Both the position numbers and the translations under genes were made by a program. Positions 14,981 through 22,605 of a stretch of 22,605 bases of DNA are shown piece after piece. Under the pieces are notes generated by a model, which saw only the letters and a list, made by a program, of their open reading frames with translations, was not told where the DNA came from and did not search any database. Positions within the stretch are counted from its first letter, which is position 1, and each line of letters opens with the position of its first letter. This DNA is from an uncultured Eubacterium sp. GTDB taxonomy: Bacteria; Bacillota; Clostridia; Lachnospirales; Lachnospiraceae. The stretch is taken from NCBI GenBank assembly GCA_900545725.1, contig URAI01000034.1:1-22605 (forward strand), written 5' to 3'.

Positions 14981-15592
14981 ATGAATAAGATTTTTAATAG
15001 TATTAATATGCATAATATTGACAGCAATACGAAAAAACAGATAGAAGAGCCTGGCTGGAGAGTGGCAGCGGGAGAAGAAGAAAAGATATTCTTAGAATAT
15101 TACCTTTCGGGCAAAAAGGTCAATAGAATAAATAATGCTATAAGAAATATTCTCGTGGTTGCTTTATTTATATCAGTCGGAACTGCGGGTTTTGAACTGG
15201 CATTTAAAACTGATGCTTCGTATGACCCTGTGCCATCTGTTATAGGTATTATTACAGCATTGTTATTATGGCTTATTAATGAAGTCGTAAGAAAGATAAT
15301 ACAAAGAAATATAAAAAATAAAGTACAGGGAAATATTTATGTCATTGATGCAATGGCACATCCGGCAGGTGATAACAGAGTAGTTGTTTCACTTAATGAT
15401 GACACATATAATACAGAGCGTTTTGTATATAATGAATCAGTAAATCCGATGGATTATGTACACGATGAGGGAGGCAGGAATATCGGGTTCAGAGTATTGT
15501 TATTCATGGTTATATACGATGATAAGATACAAAGCAAGGTTGTAATCGGAAGTGATGGATATAGAAGTCTGCTTGATAAATGTAAAAAATAA
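14981..15592 (+). CDS. Hypothetical two-TM membrane protein
   Basis: A 203-aa protein of unknown function. A hydrophilic N-terminus (1-50) is followed by two hydrophobic segments (about 55-75, NILVVALFISVGTAGFELAF, and about 85-104, PSVIGIITALLLWLINEVV). A basic stretch (RKIIQRNIKNK) comes next, then a C-terminal soluble domain of about 95 residues. The charge pattern suggests that both ends face the cytoplasm. I find no catalytic motif. GAGGA at 14971-14975, 5 bp ahead, favours ATG 14981 over the ATG at 14969, which would overlap that site. The flavoprotein gene starts 24 bp after its stop, so the two are likely co-transcribed, but no functional link is visible. Confidence 0.75.
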   Translation: MNKIFNSINMHNIDSNTKKQIEEPGWRVAAGEEEKIFLEYYLSGKKVNRINNAIRNILVVALFISVGTAGFELAFKTDASYDPVPSVIGIITALLLWLINEVVRKIIQRNIKNKVQGNIYVIDAMAHPAGDNRVVVSLNDDTYNTERFVYNESVNPMDYVHDEGGRNIGFRVLLFMVIYDDKIQSKVVIGSDGYRSLLDKCKK

Positions 15593-15615
15593 TATAATTG
15601 AACGGAGATTAATAT

Positions 15616-16989
15616 ATGAAATATGATGTGATAATAATTGGAGCTGGTCCCGGTGGTATATTTTCTGCATATGAGCTGACTAAGCTTAACAGTGATTTAA
15701 AGCTTGCAGTTTTTGAGTCCGGTAATAGTCTTGAAAAGAGAAAATGTCCTATAGATGGTGACAAGATTAAGAGTTGCATACACTGTAAGACGTGCGGAAT
15801 TATGAATGGTTTCGGCGGAGCCGGTGCATTTTCAGATGGAAAGTATAACATAACTAACCAGTTTGGCGGAACATTATATGAATATATCGGTAAGGAAAGA
15901 GCCATTGACCTTATGAAATATGTTGATGGTATCAATCTTAAGTTCGGTGGCGAAGGAACAGCATTATATTCTACAGCTAACAGTAATATTAAGAAGCTGT
16001 GTTTACAGAACGGACTCCACCTTTTAGATGCATCGGTAAGACATCTTGGAACAGATATCAACTATGTGGTACTTGGCAACCTCTATGATGAGCTTAAGGA
16101 TAAGGTTGAGTTTCATTTCAATTCACATGTTGATAAGGTAGGTATCAATGAAAATGGTGAATATGAGATATATAGCAATGGTGAGAGGTATGTTTCGGAC
16201 AAATGTATTATCTCAGCAGGACGAAGTGGAAGTAAGTGGATGGAAGGCGTAAGTAAGGATCTTAAGCTTGAAACTAAGTCTAACCGTGTTGATATTGGTG
16301 TGAGAGTAGAACTGCCGGCGGAAGTATTCGCACATCTTACGGATGAATTATATGAAAGCAAAATCGTATACAGAACCAAAGGCTTTGAGGATTTGGTAAG
16401 AACATTCTGTATGAATCCAAAGGGTGTTGTTGTCAATGAAAATACCAATGGAATAGTAACAGTAAACGGTCACAGTTATGAAGATCCGGCAAAGCATACA
16501 CAGAATACTAACTTTGCACTTCTTGTATCTAAGCATTTCAGTGAACCGTTTAAGGACAGTAACGGATATGGTGAGAGTATAGCAAGATTATCAAATATGC
16601 TTGGCGGAGGTGTAATTGTACAAAGATTCGGTGATTTAATAAGAGGTAGAAGAAGTAATAAGTCACGTATTGAAGAGAACTTTGTAACTCCTACATTAAA
16701 GTGTACACCGGGAGATTTAAGCCTTGTAATGCCAAAGAGAATACTTGATGGAATTGTTGAGATGATATATGCTCTTGATAAGATAGCACCAGGTACAGCT
16801 AATGATGACACATTATTATATGGTGTTGAAGTAAAGTTCTATAATATGGAAGTTTCTATAGATGAGAATCTTGAAACTGAACATAAGGGCTTATTTGTAA
16901 TAGGTGACTGTAGTGGTGTTACACATTCACTTTCACATGCTTCTGCAAGCGGTGTTCATGTAGCAAGATATATATGTGGAGAAAATTAA
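15616..16989 (+). CDS. FAD-dependent dehydrogenase, COG2509-like, with Cys cluster
   Basis: A 457-aa flavoprotein. The N-terminus VIIIGAGPGGIFSAYEL (5-21) is the Rossmann FAD-binding fold, and the C-terminal GLFVIGDCSGVTHSLSHASASGVHVAR block closes the FAD site. Between them is a cysteine-rich segment, C44 and C54, C57, C60 in CPIDGDKIKSCIHCKTCG, followed by GFGGAGAFSDGK. This combination is typical of the uncharacterised FAD-dependent dehydrogenases grouped as COG2509. The cysteines may bind an Fe-S cluster or be redox-active. Substrate and electron partner are unknown. The ATG has CGGAG about 9 bp upstream. Length is normal for the group and no frameshift is seen. It probably belongs to a two-gene unit with the membrane protein upstream. 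Confidence 0.88.
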   Translation: MKYDVIIIGAGPGGIFSAYELTKLNSDLKLAVFESGNSLEKRKCPIDGDKIKSCIHCKTCGIMNGFGGAGAFSDGKYNITNQFGGTLYEYIGKERAIDLMKYVDGINLKFGGEGTALYSTANSNIKKLCLQNGLHLLDASVRHLGTDINYVVLGNLYDELKDKVEFHFNSHVDKVGINENGEYEIYSNGERYVSDKCIISAGRSGSKWMEGVSKDLKLETKSNRVDIGVRVELPAEVFAHLTDELYESKIVYRTKGFEDLVRTFCMNPKGVVVNENTNGIVTVNGHSYEDPAKHTQNTNFALLVSKHFSEPFKDSNGYGESIARLSNMLGGGVIVQRFGDLIRGRRSNKSRIEENFVTPTLKCTPGDLSLVMPKRILDGIVEMIYALDKIAPGTANDDTLLYGVEVKFYNMEVSIDENLETEHKGLFVIGDCSGVTHSLSHASASGVHVARYICGEN

Positions 16990-17247
16990 TAAAAGCTTAT
17001 ATGAAAAGTTATTTTAAAGGAGCATTTTAAAAGCTTATTTTAATATTAAATGTATAATAAAATATCTGTGAACAAACAGATGTGTATAATTAATGATACT
17101 GCCGTAATAAGAGAAAATATGCAATATAAGGATTATGTATTAAATTACACTAAGCTATATATTGTATATATAATACTTAATATGGCAGTTTTTTTGTTAT
17201 CTACTTATTATAATAAGTGCGAATACTATTTATTTTAGCATAAGCAC

Positions 17248-17276
17248 TTGATTTTTTATATAATGGCTAATATAAT
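17248..17276 (+). promoter_or_regulatory. iscR promoter
   Basis: TTGATT (17248-17253) and a perfect TATAAT (17271-17276) are separated by exactly 17 bp. Transcription should start near 17283, just at the edge of the dyad at 17287-17299. Confidence 0.75.
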
Positions 17277-17286
17277 ATACTTATCC

Positions 17287-17299
17287 TACTAAAATAGTA
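17287..17299. promoter_or_regulatory. Candidate IscR/Rrf2 operator
   Basis: A dyad reading TACTA-AAA-TAGTA spans 17287-17299, covering roughly +4 to +17 of the predicted transcript. A repressor bound here would block the promoter at 17248-17276. The core resembles the ACTAAAATAGT-like boxes found ahead of Rrf2-type regulators in Firmicutes, so autoregulation by IscR is the simplest reading. Confidence 0.6.
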
Positions 17300-17337
17300 T
17301 GAAAAGAATTATGAATAAATAGGAAGGATGAGTATAT

Positions 17338-17772
17338 ATGAAAATATCAACAAAGGGAAGATATGCATTAAGATTAATGCTTGATCTTGCAATACACAAT
17401 ACAGGAGAGGCGGTAAGTCTTAAGGATATTGCAAAGAGACAGGGAATATCTGATAAGTATCTTGAACAGATAATTTCTATTCTTAATAAAGCGGGTTATG
17501 TAAAGAGTATAAGAGGTGCACAGGGCGGATATCTGTTAAAGAAGAAGCCGGAAGAATACACAGTGGGAATGATTCTTAAACTTACAGAGGGAACACTTGC
17601 GCCAGTCGGCTGTGTTGGTGATGATGCTGAAGAGTGCAGCAGGGAAGATATATGTGTTACTTATATTGTATGGAAAAAGATTAATGAAGCAATTAATGGG
17701 GTTGTTGATAATATAACACTTGCAGACCTTGTAGAATGGCAGCAGCAAAAGAACATGAATTATATTATTTAA
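17338..17772 (+). CDS. iscR: IscR/Rrf2-family iron-sulfur cluster regulator
   Basis: A 144-aa winged-helix regulator that senses Fe-S status and represses Fe-S assembly genes. The N-terminus MKISTKGRYALRLMLDLA is diagnostic of Rrf2/IscR. The recognition helix lies around ISDKYLEQIISILNKAGYV (37-55) and the wing at SIRGAQGGYLL (57-67). Three cysteines, C92, C100 and C106 in GCVGDDAEECSREDIC, sit where IscR binds its 2Fe-2S cluster, so cluster sensing is likely intact. AGGAAGG at 17322-17328 supports the ATG at 17338. It is followed after 69 bp by nifS, the standard arrangement of a Clostridia isc locus, and its own upstream region carries a candidate operator. Confidence 0.93.
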   Translation: MKISTKGRYALRLMLDLAIHNTGEAVSLKDIAKRQGISDKYLEQIISILNKAGYVKSIRGAQGGYLLKKKPEEYTVGMILKLTEGTLAPVGCVGDDAEECSREDICVTYIVWKKINEAINGVVDNITLADLVEWQQQKNMNYII

Positions 17773-17841
17773 TAAATTCAAGTCGTCAGGGTGAATTTTT
17801 GATAGCCTTGTTTAATTTAATAACAGGGAATGGAGAGTAAG

Positions 17842-19020
17842 ATGAGCAGGATAATATATATGGATAATGCGGCAACTACTGCATTAAAACCACAGGTATT
17901 TGAAAAAATGAAGCCGTATTTTATGGAAAATTATGCCAATCCATCGGCTGTATATGGTTTTGCACAGGAAGCCAAGGCGGCTGTTGAAGATGCAAGAGAT
18001 AGTATTGCAGGGCTTATCGGTGCAAGAGCAAATGAGATATATTTTACAGGAGGAGGCTCAGAATCTGACAACTGGGCAATTAAAGCTGCAGCTATTGCAC
18101 TTAAGGAAAAAGGGAATCATATAATTACATCTAAGATTGAACATCATGCAATACTTCATACATGCCAGTTTCTTGAAAAAAATGGTTTTGAAGTGACATA
18201 TCTTGATGTTGACAGTGATGGAATGATAGATATAGAGCAGCTTAAGGAATCAATAAGACCGACGACTATTCTTATAAGTATTATGTATGCTAATAATGAG
18301 ATAGGGACAATTGAGCCAGTTATGCAGATTGGTCAGATTGCAAGAGAATATAATATAATATTTCATACGGATGCGGTTCAGGCATTTGCACATATACCTA
18401 TTGATGTCAACAAATGCAATATTGATATGATGAGTGTAAGCGGACATAAGTTTCATGGACCTAAGGGAGCAGGCTTTCTTTATATCAGAAACAGTGTAAA
18501 GATTGGTGCATTAATCCATGGAGGTGCACAGGAGAGGGCAAGAAGAGCGGGAACACACAACGTTCCGGGAATTGTTGGAATGGCACAAGCAGCCATGCTT
18601 GCACATAAAGATATGCAAAAAAATACAGAGAATGAGATAAGACTGAGGGATTATTTTATAAGCCGTATTGAAAATGAGATAGATTATGTAAAGCTTAATG
18701 GACATAGAAGCAAAAGACTTCCTAATAATATTAACTTCTGCATTAAATTTGTCGAAGGGGAGTCACTCCTTATTATGCTGGACCAGAAAGGAATATGTGC
18801 TTCAAGTGGTTCAGCGTGTACATCCGGTTCATTAGATCCGTCACATGTTCTTACTGCCATAGGGCTTACAGATGAGGATGCACATACATCTGTAAGACTG
18901 TCGATATCAGAGGATACTACAAAAGAAGAGATTGATATAGTGGTTGAGGAGATAAAAAAGGTGACAAAACGTCTAAGAAGCATGTCACCTTTATATGAGG
19001 AATATGTAAATAACAATTAA
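17842..19020 (+). CDS. nifS: Cysteine desulfurase (NifS/IscS)
   Basis: A 392-aa PLP enzyme that takes sulfur from L-cysteine for Fe-S clusters and tRNA thiolation. The start IIYMDNAATTALKP (4-17) and TGGGSESDNWA (69-79) are family hallmarks. H101, D177 and Q180 (HTDAVQ) position the PLP, K203 in VSGHKFHGPKG forms the Schiff base, and C326 in ASSGSACTSGS is the persulfide-carrying Cys of group I desulfurases. GGAG at 17832-17835, 6 bp ahead, selects ATG 17842; the in-frame ATG at 17830 would place that site inside the gene. It follows iscR in the same direction. The usual next gene, the scaffold iscU/nifU, is absent and a convergent AraC gene follows instead. Confidence 0.94.
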   Translation: MSRIIYMDNAATTALKPQVFEKMKPYFMENYANPSAVYGFAQEAKAAVEDARDSIAGLIGARANEIYFTGGGSESDNWAIKAAAIALKEKGNHIITSKIEHHAILHTCQFLEKNGFEVTYLDVDSDGMIDIEQLKESIRPTTILISIMYANNEIGTIEPVMQIGQIAREYNIIFHTDAVQAFAHIPIDVNKCNIDMMSVSGHKFHGPKGAGFLYIRNSVKIGALIHGGAQERARRAGTHNVPGIVGMAQAAMLAHKDMQKNTENEIRLRDYFISRIENEIDYVKLNGHRSKRLPNNINFCIKFVEGESLLIMLDQKGICASSGSACTSGSLDPSHVLTAIGLTDEDAHTSVRLSISEDTTKEEIDIVVEEIKKVTKRLRSMSPLYEEYVNNN

Positions 19021-19028
19021 TATTGCAT

Positions 19029-19058
19029 AAGGTTCAGGAATATGTTTTTCTGAACTTT
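19029..19058 (+). terminator. Hairpin between convergent nifS and AraC genes
   Basis: Arms 19029-19037 and 19050-19058 pair over 9 bp (AAGGTTCAG with CTGAACTTT, one G-U), just after the nifS stop and overlapping the end of the AraC gene. A T-run is part of the loop and only a short T-stretch follows, so activity is moderate at best. Confidence 0.45.
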
Positions 19059-19954
19059 CCTGGAGACATATTATATTTCTTTTTAAAAAGGCGGTTAAAA
19101 TAAGATATATTATTAAAACCGCATTGGATGGCTATATCAGTTATCATTGAATCAGAATCTGTAAGAAGTCTTGAGGCAGTAATAAGACGGTAATCATTAA
19201 GGTAGTCTATAAATGAATTTCCGATGTTATCCTTAAAAAATCGCATAAAATGTGACTGGCTTATGTTACATAGGCCAGCTATTTTTTTTATGCTGATATC
19301 TTCATTATAATGCATCTCTATATATTTGGTTATAAGTTTGAGACGTTCAATATATTCTGTATTTACGGATTTTGCCGTGATAGTATTATTTTCATTTTCT
19401 GATAATAAGCAGCTGTAAATATAAAAGAACCTGTACAGGCAGCTTCGTATGGCAAGATTATACCATTGTGGGAAGCTGCGGCATATATTATCAGCTTCAT
19501 CAAGACATGATATAATTGTATTATATTCTGATGCAGATGGTGTTATACAGCATACATATGGAAGTGAATTATTGCAAAGTTTTTCAAAAAACTGTTCAGT
19601 CATTATATCAGACTGTTTTGGATATAACATTCTGATATCAAAAATAATATTTTCGTATTCAATATCAGACTCAGGATTAAGACTCTTATAGTCTGATTTT
19701 CCATCGGAAAAAATCCCATGAATACGACCCGGAAGAATAACCGCAACACAGCCGGCATCTAATATATAATTATTCATATCTATGGTTATTAAGGCAGTTC
19801 CCTTTTTAATATATATAAGTTCCATTTCATTATGCCAGTGTAACGGAACAGATTGAAAATCGTAAGGTATGCAGCAAGGGTATGTATTATACGAAAATGT
19901 ATTATTATAATGTTCTTTTATTTCATGGTAATTCTCATAATCTGATACTTTCAT
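19034..19954 (-). CDS. AraC-family transcriptional regulator with cupin sensor domain
   Basis: A 306-aa regulator. The N-terminal cupin-like arm (about 30-100) has SVPLHWHNEMELIYIKKGTALITID and VILPGRIHGIF, the sugar-sensing fold seen in AraC/MelR relatives. A helical middle section follows. The last ~100 residues are the double helix-turn-helix: YIEMHYNEDISIKKIAGLCNISQSHFMRFFKDNIG and then ITDIAIQCGFNNISYFNRLFKKKYNMSPGKFR. The frame extends to a TTG at 19978. I chose the ATG at 19954 because AGGA lies 8 bp ahead of it and the extra residues are not family-like. It is divergent from glycogen phosphorylase, so it plausibly controls glucan or maltodextrin use, but this rests on position alone. 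Confidence 0.9.
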   Translation of the reverse strand: MKVSDYENYHEIKEHYNNTFSYNTYPCCIPYDFQSVPLHWHNEMELIYIKKGTALITIDMNNYILDAGCVAVILPGRIHGIFSDGKSDYKSLNPESDIEYENIIFDIRMLYPKQSDIMTEQFFEKLCNNSLPYVCCITPSASEYNTIISCLDEADNICRSFPQWYNLAIRSCLYRFFYIYSCLLSENENNTITAKSVNTEYIERLKLITKYIEMHYNEDISIKKIAGLCNISQSHFMRFFKDNIGNSFIDYLNDYRLITASRLLTDSDSMITDIAIQCGFNNISYFNRLFKKKYNMSPGKFRKTYS

Positions 19955-20263
19955 AGTAATCCTAATCCTCGTTTCCAAAATTAATTTTAACCTGGCCGTC
20001 CATTTCTAATACCGTAGAAACTGTATGTTGGATATATAATGTCAGCTGTATGGTGAAAATTGATTATGACACCAGCCAGATTTATTTATAATAGTATTGT
20101 ACAAGTTTTTAATAGTATATTTCAAGCTTAAATTAAGTATTTATATATAATTAGATGTATCAGGGTTAAAGATATAAATACTTTTAATTATAAAATATAT
20201 TAATATATTTTTAAGAATTGACAGTATTAATTATGGGAAGCCGTATGGCAGAATGGAGGTATT
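19955..20263. other. Divergent regulatory region between AraC and glgP
   Basis: This 309-bp gap holds no supported gene. It contains the paired direct repeats at 20089-20118, a weak 5-bp hairpin (TGGTG near 20050 with CACCA near 20070), and a perfect TTGACA at 20218-20223 without a good -10 at 17 bp. Promoters for both divergent genes should lie here but cannot be assigned with confidence. Confidence 0.6.
20089..20118. promoter_or_regulatory. Two direct repeats 21 bp apart, candidate AraC-family site
   Basis: TAATAGTAT occurs at 20089-20097 and again at 20110-20118, in the same orientation, with a 21-bp period (two helical turns). AraC-family proteins typically bind direct repeats with this spacing. 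The site lies 135 bp from the AraC start and about 150 bp from glgP. Confidence 0.4.
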
Positions 20264-22558
20264 ATGTTAAAAGAAGTATGTATAAGGATGTATGATAAGG
20301 GGATAGGCGAATGTAGTAATGAACAGGTATATGCAGCATTACTTACACTTGTAAAGGAAATGGCAGATGGTAAGCAGATTGAAGATGATGGTAAAAAAGT
20401 ATATTATGTATCGGCAGAATTTTTGATTGGCAAACTGTTATCTAACAATATGATTAACCTTGGTATATACGAGGATATTAAAAAAGAGCTTAGTGATAAT
20501 GGGAAAAATATTGCCGACATAGAGGAAATCGAGGTTGAGCCATCACTTGGAAATGGCGGTCTTGGAAGACTTGCTGCATGTTTCCTGGATTCTATGGCAA
20601 GTATAGGACTTAATGGGGATGGAATCGGACTTAATTATCATCTTGGACTTTTTAAGCAGGTATTTAAGGATAATATGCAGACAGAGACTGCTAATCCATG
20701 GATTGATAATAATACGTGGCTTGAAAAGACAGATGTATCCTATGAGATAGAATTTGGCGGCTGTAAAGTTACATCGCGAATGTATGATATTGCTGTTACA
20801 GGATTTTGTAACAGAACCAATAAATTACATTTATTTGATGTGGAAACAGTAGATGAGTCAATCGTAAAAACGGGAGATATTGAATTTGACAAGGAAGATA
20901 TAAAAAAGAACCTTACACTATTCTTATATCCTGATGACAGTGATGATAAGGGCAGATTATTAAGAATATATCAGCAGTATTTTATGGTAAGTAATGCGGC
21001 AAGATTAATTCTTAGTGAATGTAAAAAGAAATGTGTTAAGGCTGGTACTTCATTAAGAGAGCTTGACAGATTTGCTGCAATCCAGATTAATGATACACAT
21101 CCTACAATGATAATTCCAGAGCTTATAAGACTTCTTATGGAAGAGAGCATAGGTGATAAGGATGGAGCTATGACTATGGAGGAAGCGATTAAGGTTGTAT
21201 CAAGAACATGTGCATATACTAATCATACTATACTTGCAGAAGCTCTTGAAACATGGCCTGTAAGTTATCTTGAGCAGGTAGTTCCACAGTTGATGCCTAT
21301 TATAAGAGAACTTGATAATCTTGTAAGACAAAAGTATAATGACAGTTCTGTATATATAATAGACGACGAAAACCGTGTCCATATGGCTCATATCGATATT
21401 CATTATGGATATAGCATAAACGGTGTTGCCAAACTGCACACAGATATATTAAAGGAAAGCGAGCTTAATAATTTCTATAAGATATATCCTGAAAAGTTTA
21501 ATAATAAGACAAATGGAATTACTTTCAGAAGATGGCTTATGCATTGTAACCATGAGCTTACACACTATATTGAAGAGCTTATAGGAACTGATTACCAAAA
21601 GGATGCAACACGTCTTGAGGATTTGTTAAAATATAAAAATGATGAAAATGTGCTTAACAGACTTCTTGAGATTAAGAAGCATAACAAAACAGCGTTAAAG
21701 GAATACCTTAAGAGAACTCAGAACATTGACATTGATGATACATCAATCTTTGATATTCAGGTAAAAAGACTGCATGAGTATAAAAGACAGCAGATGAATG
21801 CTTTATATGTCATTTATAAATATTTTGATATTAAAGCGGGAAATAAACCTAAGACACCGATAACAGTTATTTTTGGTGCAAAGGCTGCTAAGGCATATAC
21901 TATAGCAAAGGATATTATTCATCTTATATTATGTTTAAGCGATATAATTAATAATGATGAAGAGGTAAGTCCATATCTTAAAGTTGTAATGGTGGAAAAT
22001 TATAACGTAACAATGGCAGAAAAGTTAATACCTGCCTGTGATATTTCAGAACAGATATCATTAGCTTCTAAGGAAGCCAGTGGAACAGGAAATATGAAGT
22101 TTATGTTAAACGGAGCTGTTACATTGGGAACTATGGATGGTGCCAATGTAGAGATAGCACAGCTTGTAGGAGATGATAATATATATACATTTGGTGCATC
22201 AAGTGATGAGGTTATTAAGCATTACAGCAATGCGGATTATGTATCAAGAGATTATTACAATTCCGATGAAACTATTAAAAAATGTGTAGACTTTATTATA
22301 TCAGATAAAATGCTTGAAGCCGGCAATAGTGAAAATCTTAACAGGTTGTATAATGAGCTTGTAAATAAAGACTGGTTTATGACTCTTCTTGATTTGAAGG
22401 AATATATATCAGTAAAGGAGCAGGTATTTGCTGATTATGCCAACCATAAGTCATGGGCTGAAAAAATGCTTGTTAATATTGCAATGGCTGGATATTTTTC
22501 ATCAGACAGAACAATCCGTCAGTATAATGATGAGATATGGAAAGCTGATATAAAATAA
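20264..22558 (+). CDS. glgP: Glycogen/maltodextrin phosphorylase
   Basis: A 764-aa GT35 phosphorylase that cleaves alpha-1,4-glucans with phosphate to give glucose-1-phosphate. The N-terminal half carries YYVSAEFLIGKLLSNNMINL and EPSLGNGGLGRLAACFLDSMA. The middle has QINDTHPTMIIPELIRLL and FDIQVKRLHEYKRQQMNAL. The PLP-binding block EASGTGNMKFMLNGAVTLGTMDGANVEI holds the cofactor Lys at K612. Length is slightly shorter than the 790-840 aa of many bacterial enzymes but all core motifs are present. GGAGG at 20255-20259, 4-5 bp ahead, fixes the ATG. It is divergent from the AraC regulator. Allosteric sites typical of eukaryotic enzymes are not seen. Whether glycogen or imported maltodextrin is the main substrate is open. 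Confidence 0.95.
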   Translation: MLKEVCIRMYDKGIGECSNEQVYAALLTLVKEMADGKQIEDDGKKVYYVSAEFLIGKLLSNNMINLGIYEDIKKELSDNGKNIADIEEIEVEPSLGNGGLGRLAACFLDSMASIGLNGDGIGLNYHLGLFKQVFKDNMQTETANPWIDNNTWLEKTDVSYEIEFGGCKVTSRMYDIAVTGFCNRTNKLHLFDVETVDESIVKTGDIEFDKEDIKKNLTLFLYPDDSDDKGRLLRIYQQYFMVSNAARLILSECKKKCVKAGTSLRELDRFAAIQINDTHPTMIIPELIRLLMEESIGDKDGAMTMEEAIKVVSRTCAYTNHTILAEALETWPVSYLEQVVPQLMPIIRELDNLVRQKYNDSSVYIIDDENRVHMAHIDIHYGYSINGVAKLHTDILKESELNNFYKIYPEKFNNKTNGITFRRWLMHCNHELTHYIEELIGTDYQKDATRLEDLLKYKNDENVLNRLLEIKKHNKTALKEYLKRTQNIDIDDTSIFDIQVKRLHEYKRQQMNALYVIYKYFDIKAGNKPKTPITVIFGAKAAKAYTIAKDIIHLILCLSDIINNDEEVSPYLKVVMVENYNVTMAEKLIPACDISEQISLASKEASGTGNMKFMLNGAVTLGTMDGANVEIAQLVGDDNIYTFGASSDEVIKHYSNADYVSRDYYNSDETIKKCVDFIISDKMLEAGNSENLNRLYNELVNKDWFMTLLDLKEYISVKEQVFADYANHKSWAEKMLVNIAMAGYFSSDRTIRQYNDEIWKADIK

Positions 22559-22605
22559 ATTGTGATTGACCGAGCTGAAAGCGAGGGACGCTTCTTGAAC
22601 GACAG
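22559..22605. other. Right-edge segment, no gene assigned
   Basis: The last 47 bases after glgP are clearly GC-richer than other gaps here and contain a short dyad (AAGCG...CGCTT). This may be the start of a hairpin, repeat or minus-strand gene end, but the window stops too soon to say. Confidence 0.25.

Larger units (their letters stand above)
16990..17337. other. AT-rich intergenic region upstream of iscR
   Basis: This 348-bp gap holds two copies of AAAAGCTTAT near 16992 and 17030, a perfect 14-bp palindrome CTTATTATAATAAG at 17204-17217, a 7-T run at 17189-17195, and the iscR promoter and operator at its right end. A 62-codon frame at 17050-17238 has no usable ribosome binding site and is not called. 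Confidence 0.6.

Noticed and set aside
17098..17198. Possible long-range terminator: ACTGCC pairing with GGCAGT followed by seven Ts
   Set aside because: The stem is only 6 bp across an 80-nt loop in AT-rich DNA; no promoter or gene end makes sense of it.
17050..17238. 62-codon plus-strand frame with a hydrophobic C-terminal half
   Set aside because: The only purine-rich site (AAAGGAG near 17020) is 27 bp from the ATG, the region is extremely AT-rich, and composition alone explains the hydrophobic residues.
20218..20246. TTGACA as glgP promoter
   Set aside because: The -35 is perfect, but at 16-18 bp spacing there is no acceptable -10, and the implied start would fall at the ribosome binding site.

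Overview
The window reads as chromosomal DNA of a low-GC, Gram-positive Clostridia, most likely a gut Lachnospiraceae. The grounds are AT-rich intergenic DNA, AGGAGG-type ribosome binding sites, frequent ATA/AGA codons, and genes typical of that family: an IscR-NifS pair, a long GluRS, a cytidylate-kinase-like protein beside an APC permease, and a COG2509-type flavoprotein. This placement is inferred from gene content and is not proven. No rRNA, tRNA, CRISPR array or intact mobile element was seen.

Left end (1-2902): the tail of an unidentified gene, a hairpin, a 400-aa unknown protein whose N-terminal third has a HEPN-like pattern, then the C-terminal part of an ABC ATPase directly followed by an intact ABC-2 permease. 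The ATPase has lost Walker A and a usable signature motif, so a rearrangement junction lies near 1480-1560.

Catabolic block (3089-8580): a promoter, an intrinsic terminator inside the leader, a class III aminotransferase, a second terminator, then a tight run of cytidylate-kinase-like protein, APC permease, iron-type alcohol dehydrogenase and XRE-cupin regulator, closed by a strong terminator. The gene set suggests uptake of an omega-amino compound, transamination to a semialdehyde and reduction to a hydroxy compound, under control of a PuuR-like regulator. The substrate cannot be read from sequence.

Middle (8581-14778): a TtcA-like PP-loop protein, a C-terminal half of TelA, an SlyD-like FKBP isomerase, a candidate pseudoknotted structured RNA just upstream of a 611-aa RelA/SpoT-domain protein, and glutamyl-tRNA synthetase. 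The RelA/SpoT protein keeps the ATP-side and catalytic residues but lacks the guanosine-stacking Tyr motif and carries a long unknown C-terminus. The RNA-protein pair is the most novel-looking item in the window.

Right end (14779-22605): a small two-TM protein behind an operator-like palindrome, a COG2509 flavoprotein, iscR with a clear promoter and operator, nifS without iscU next to it, a minus-strand AraC regulator, and divergent glycogen phosphorylase. The AraC-glgP gap holds two 9-bp direct repeats 21 bp apart, the geometry expected of an AraC-type site.
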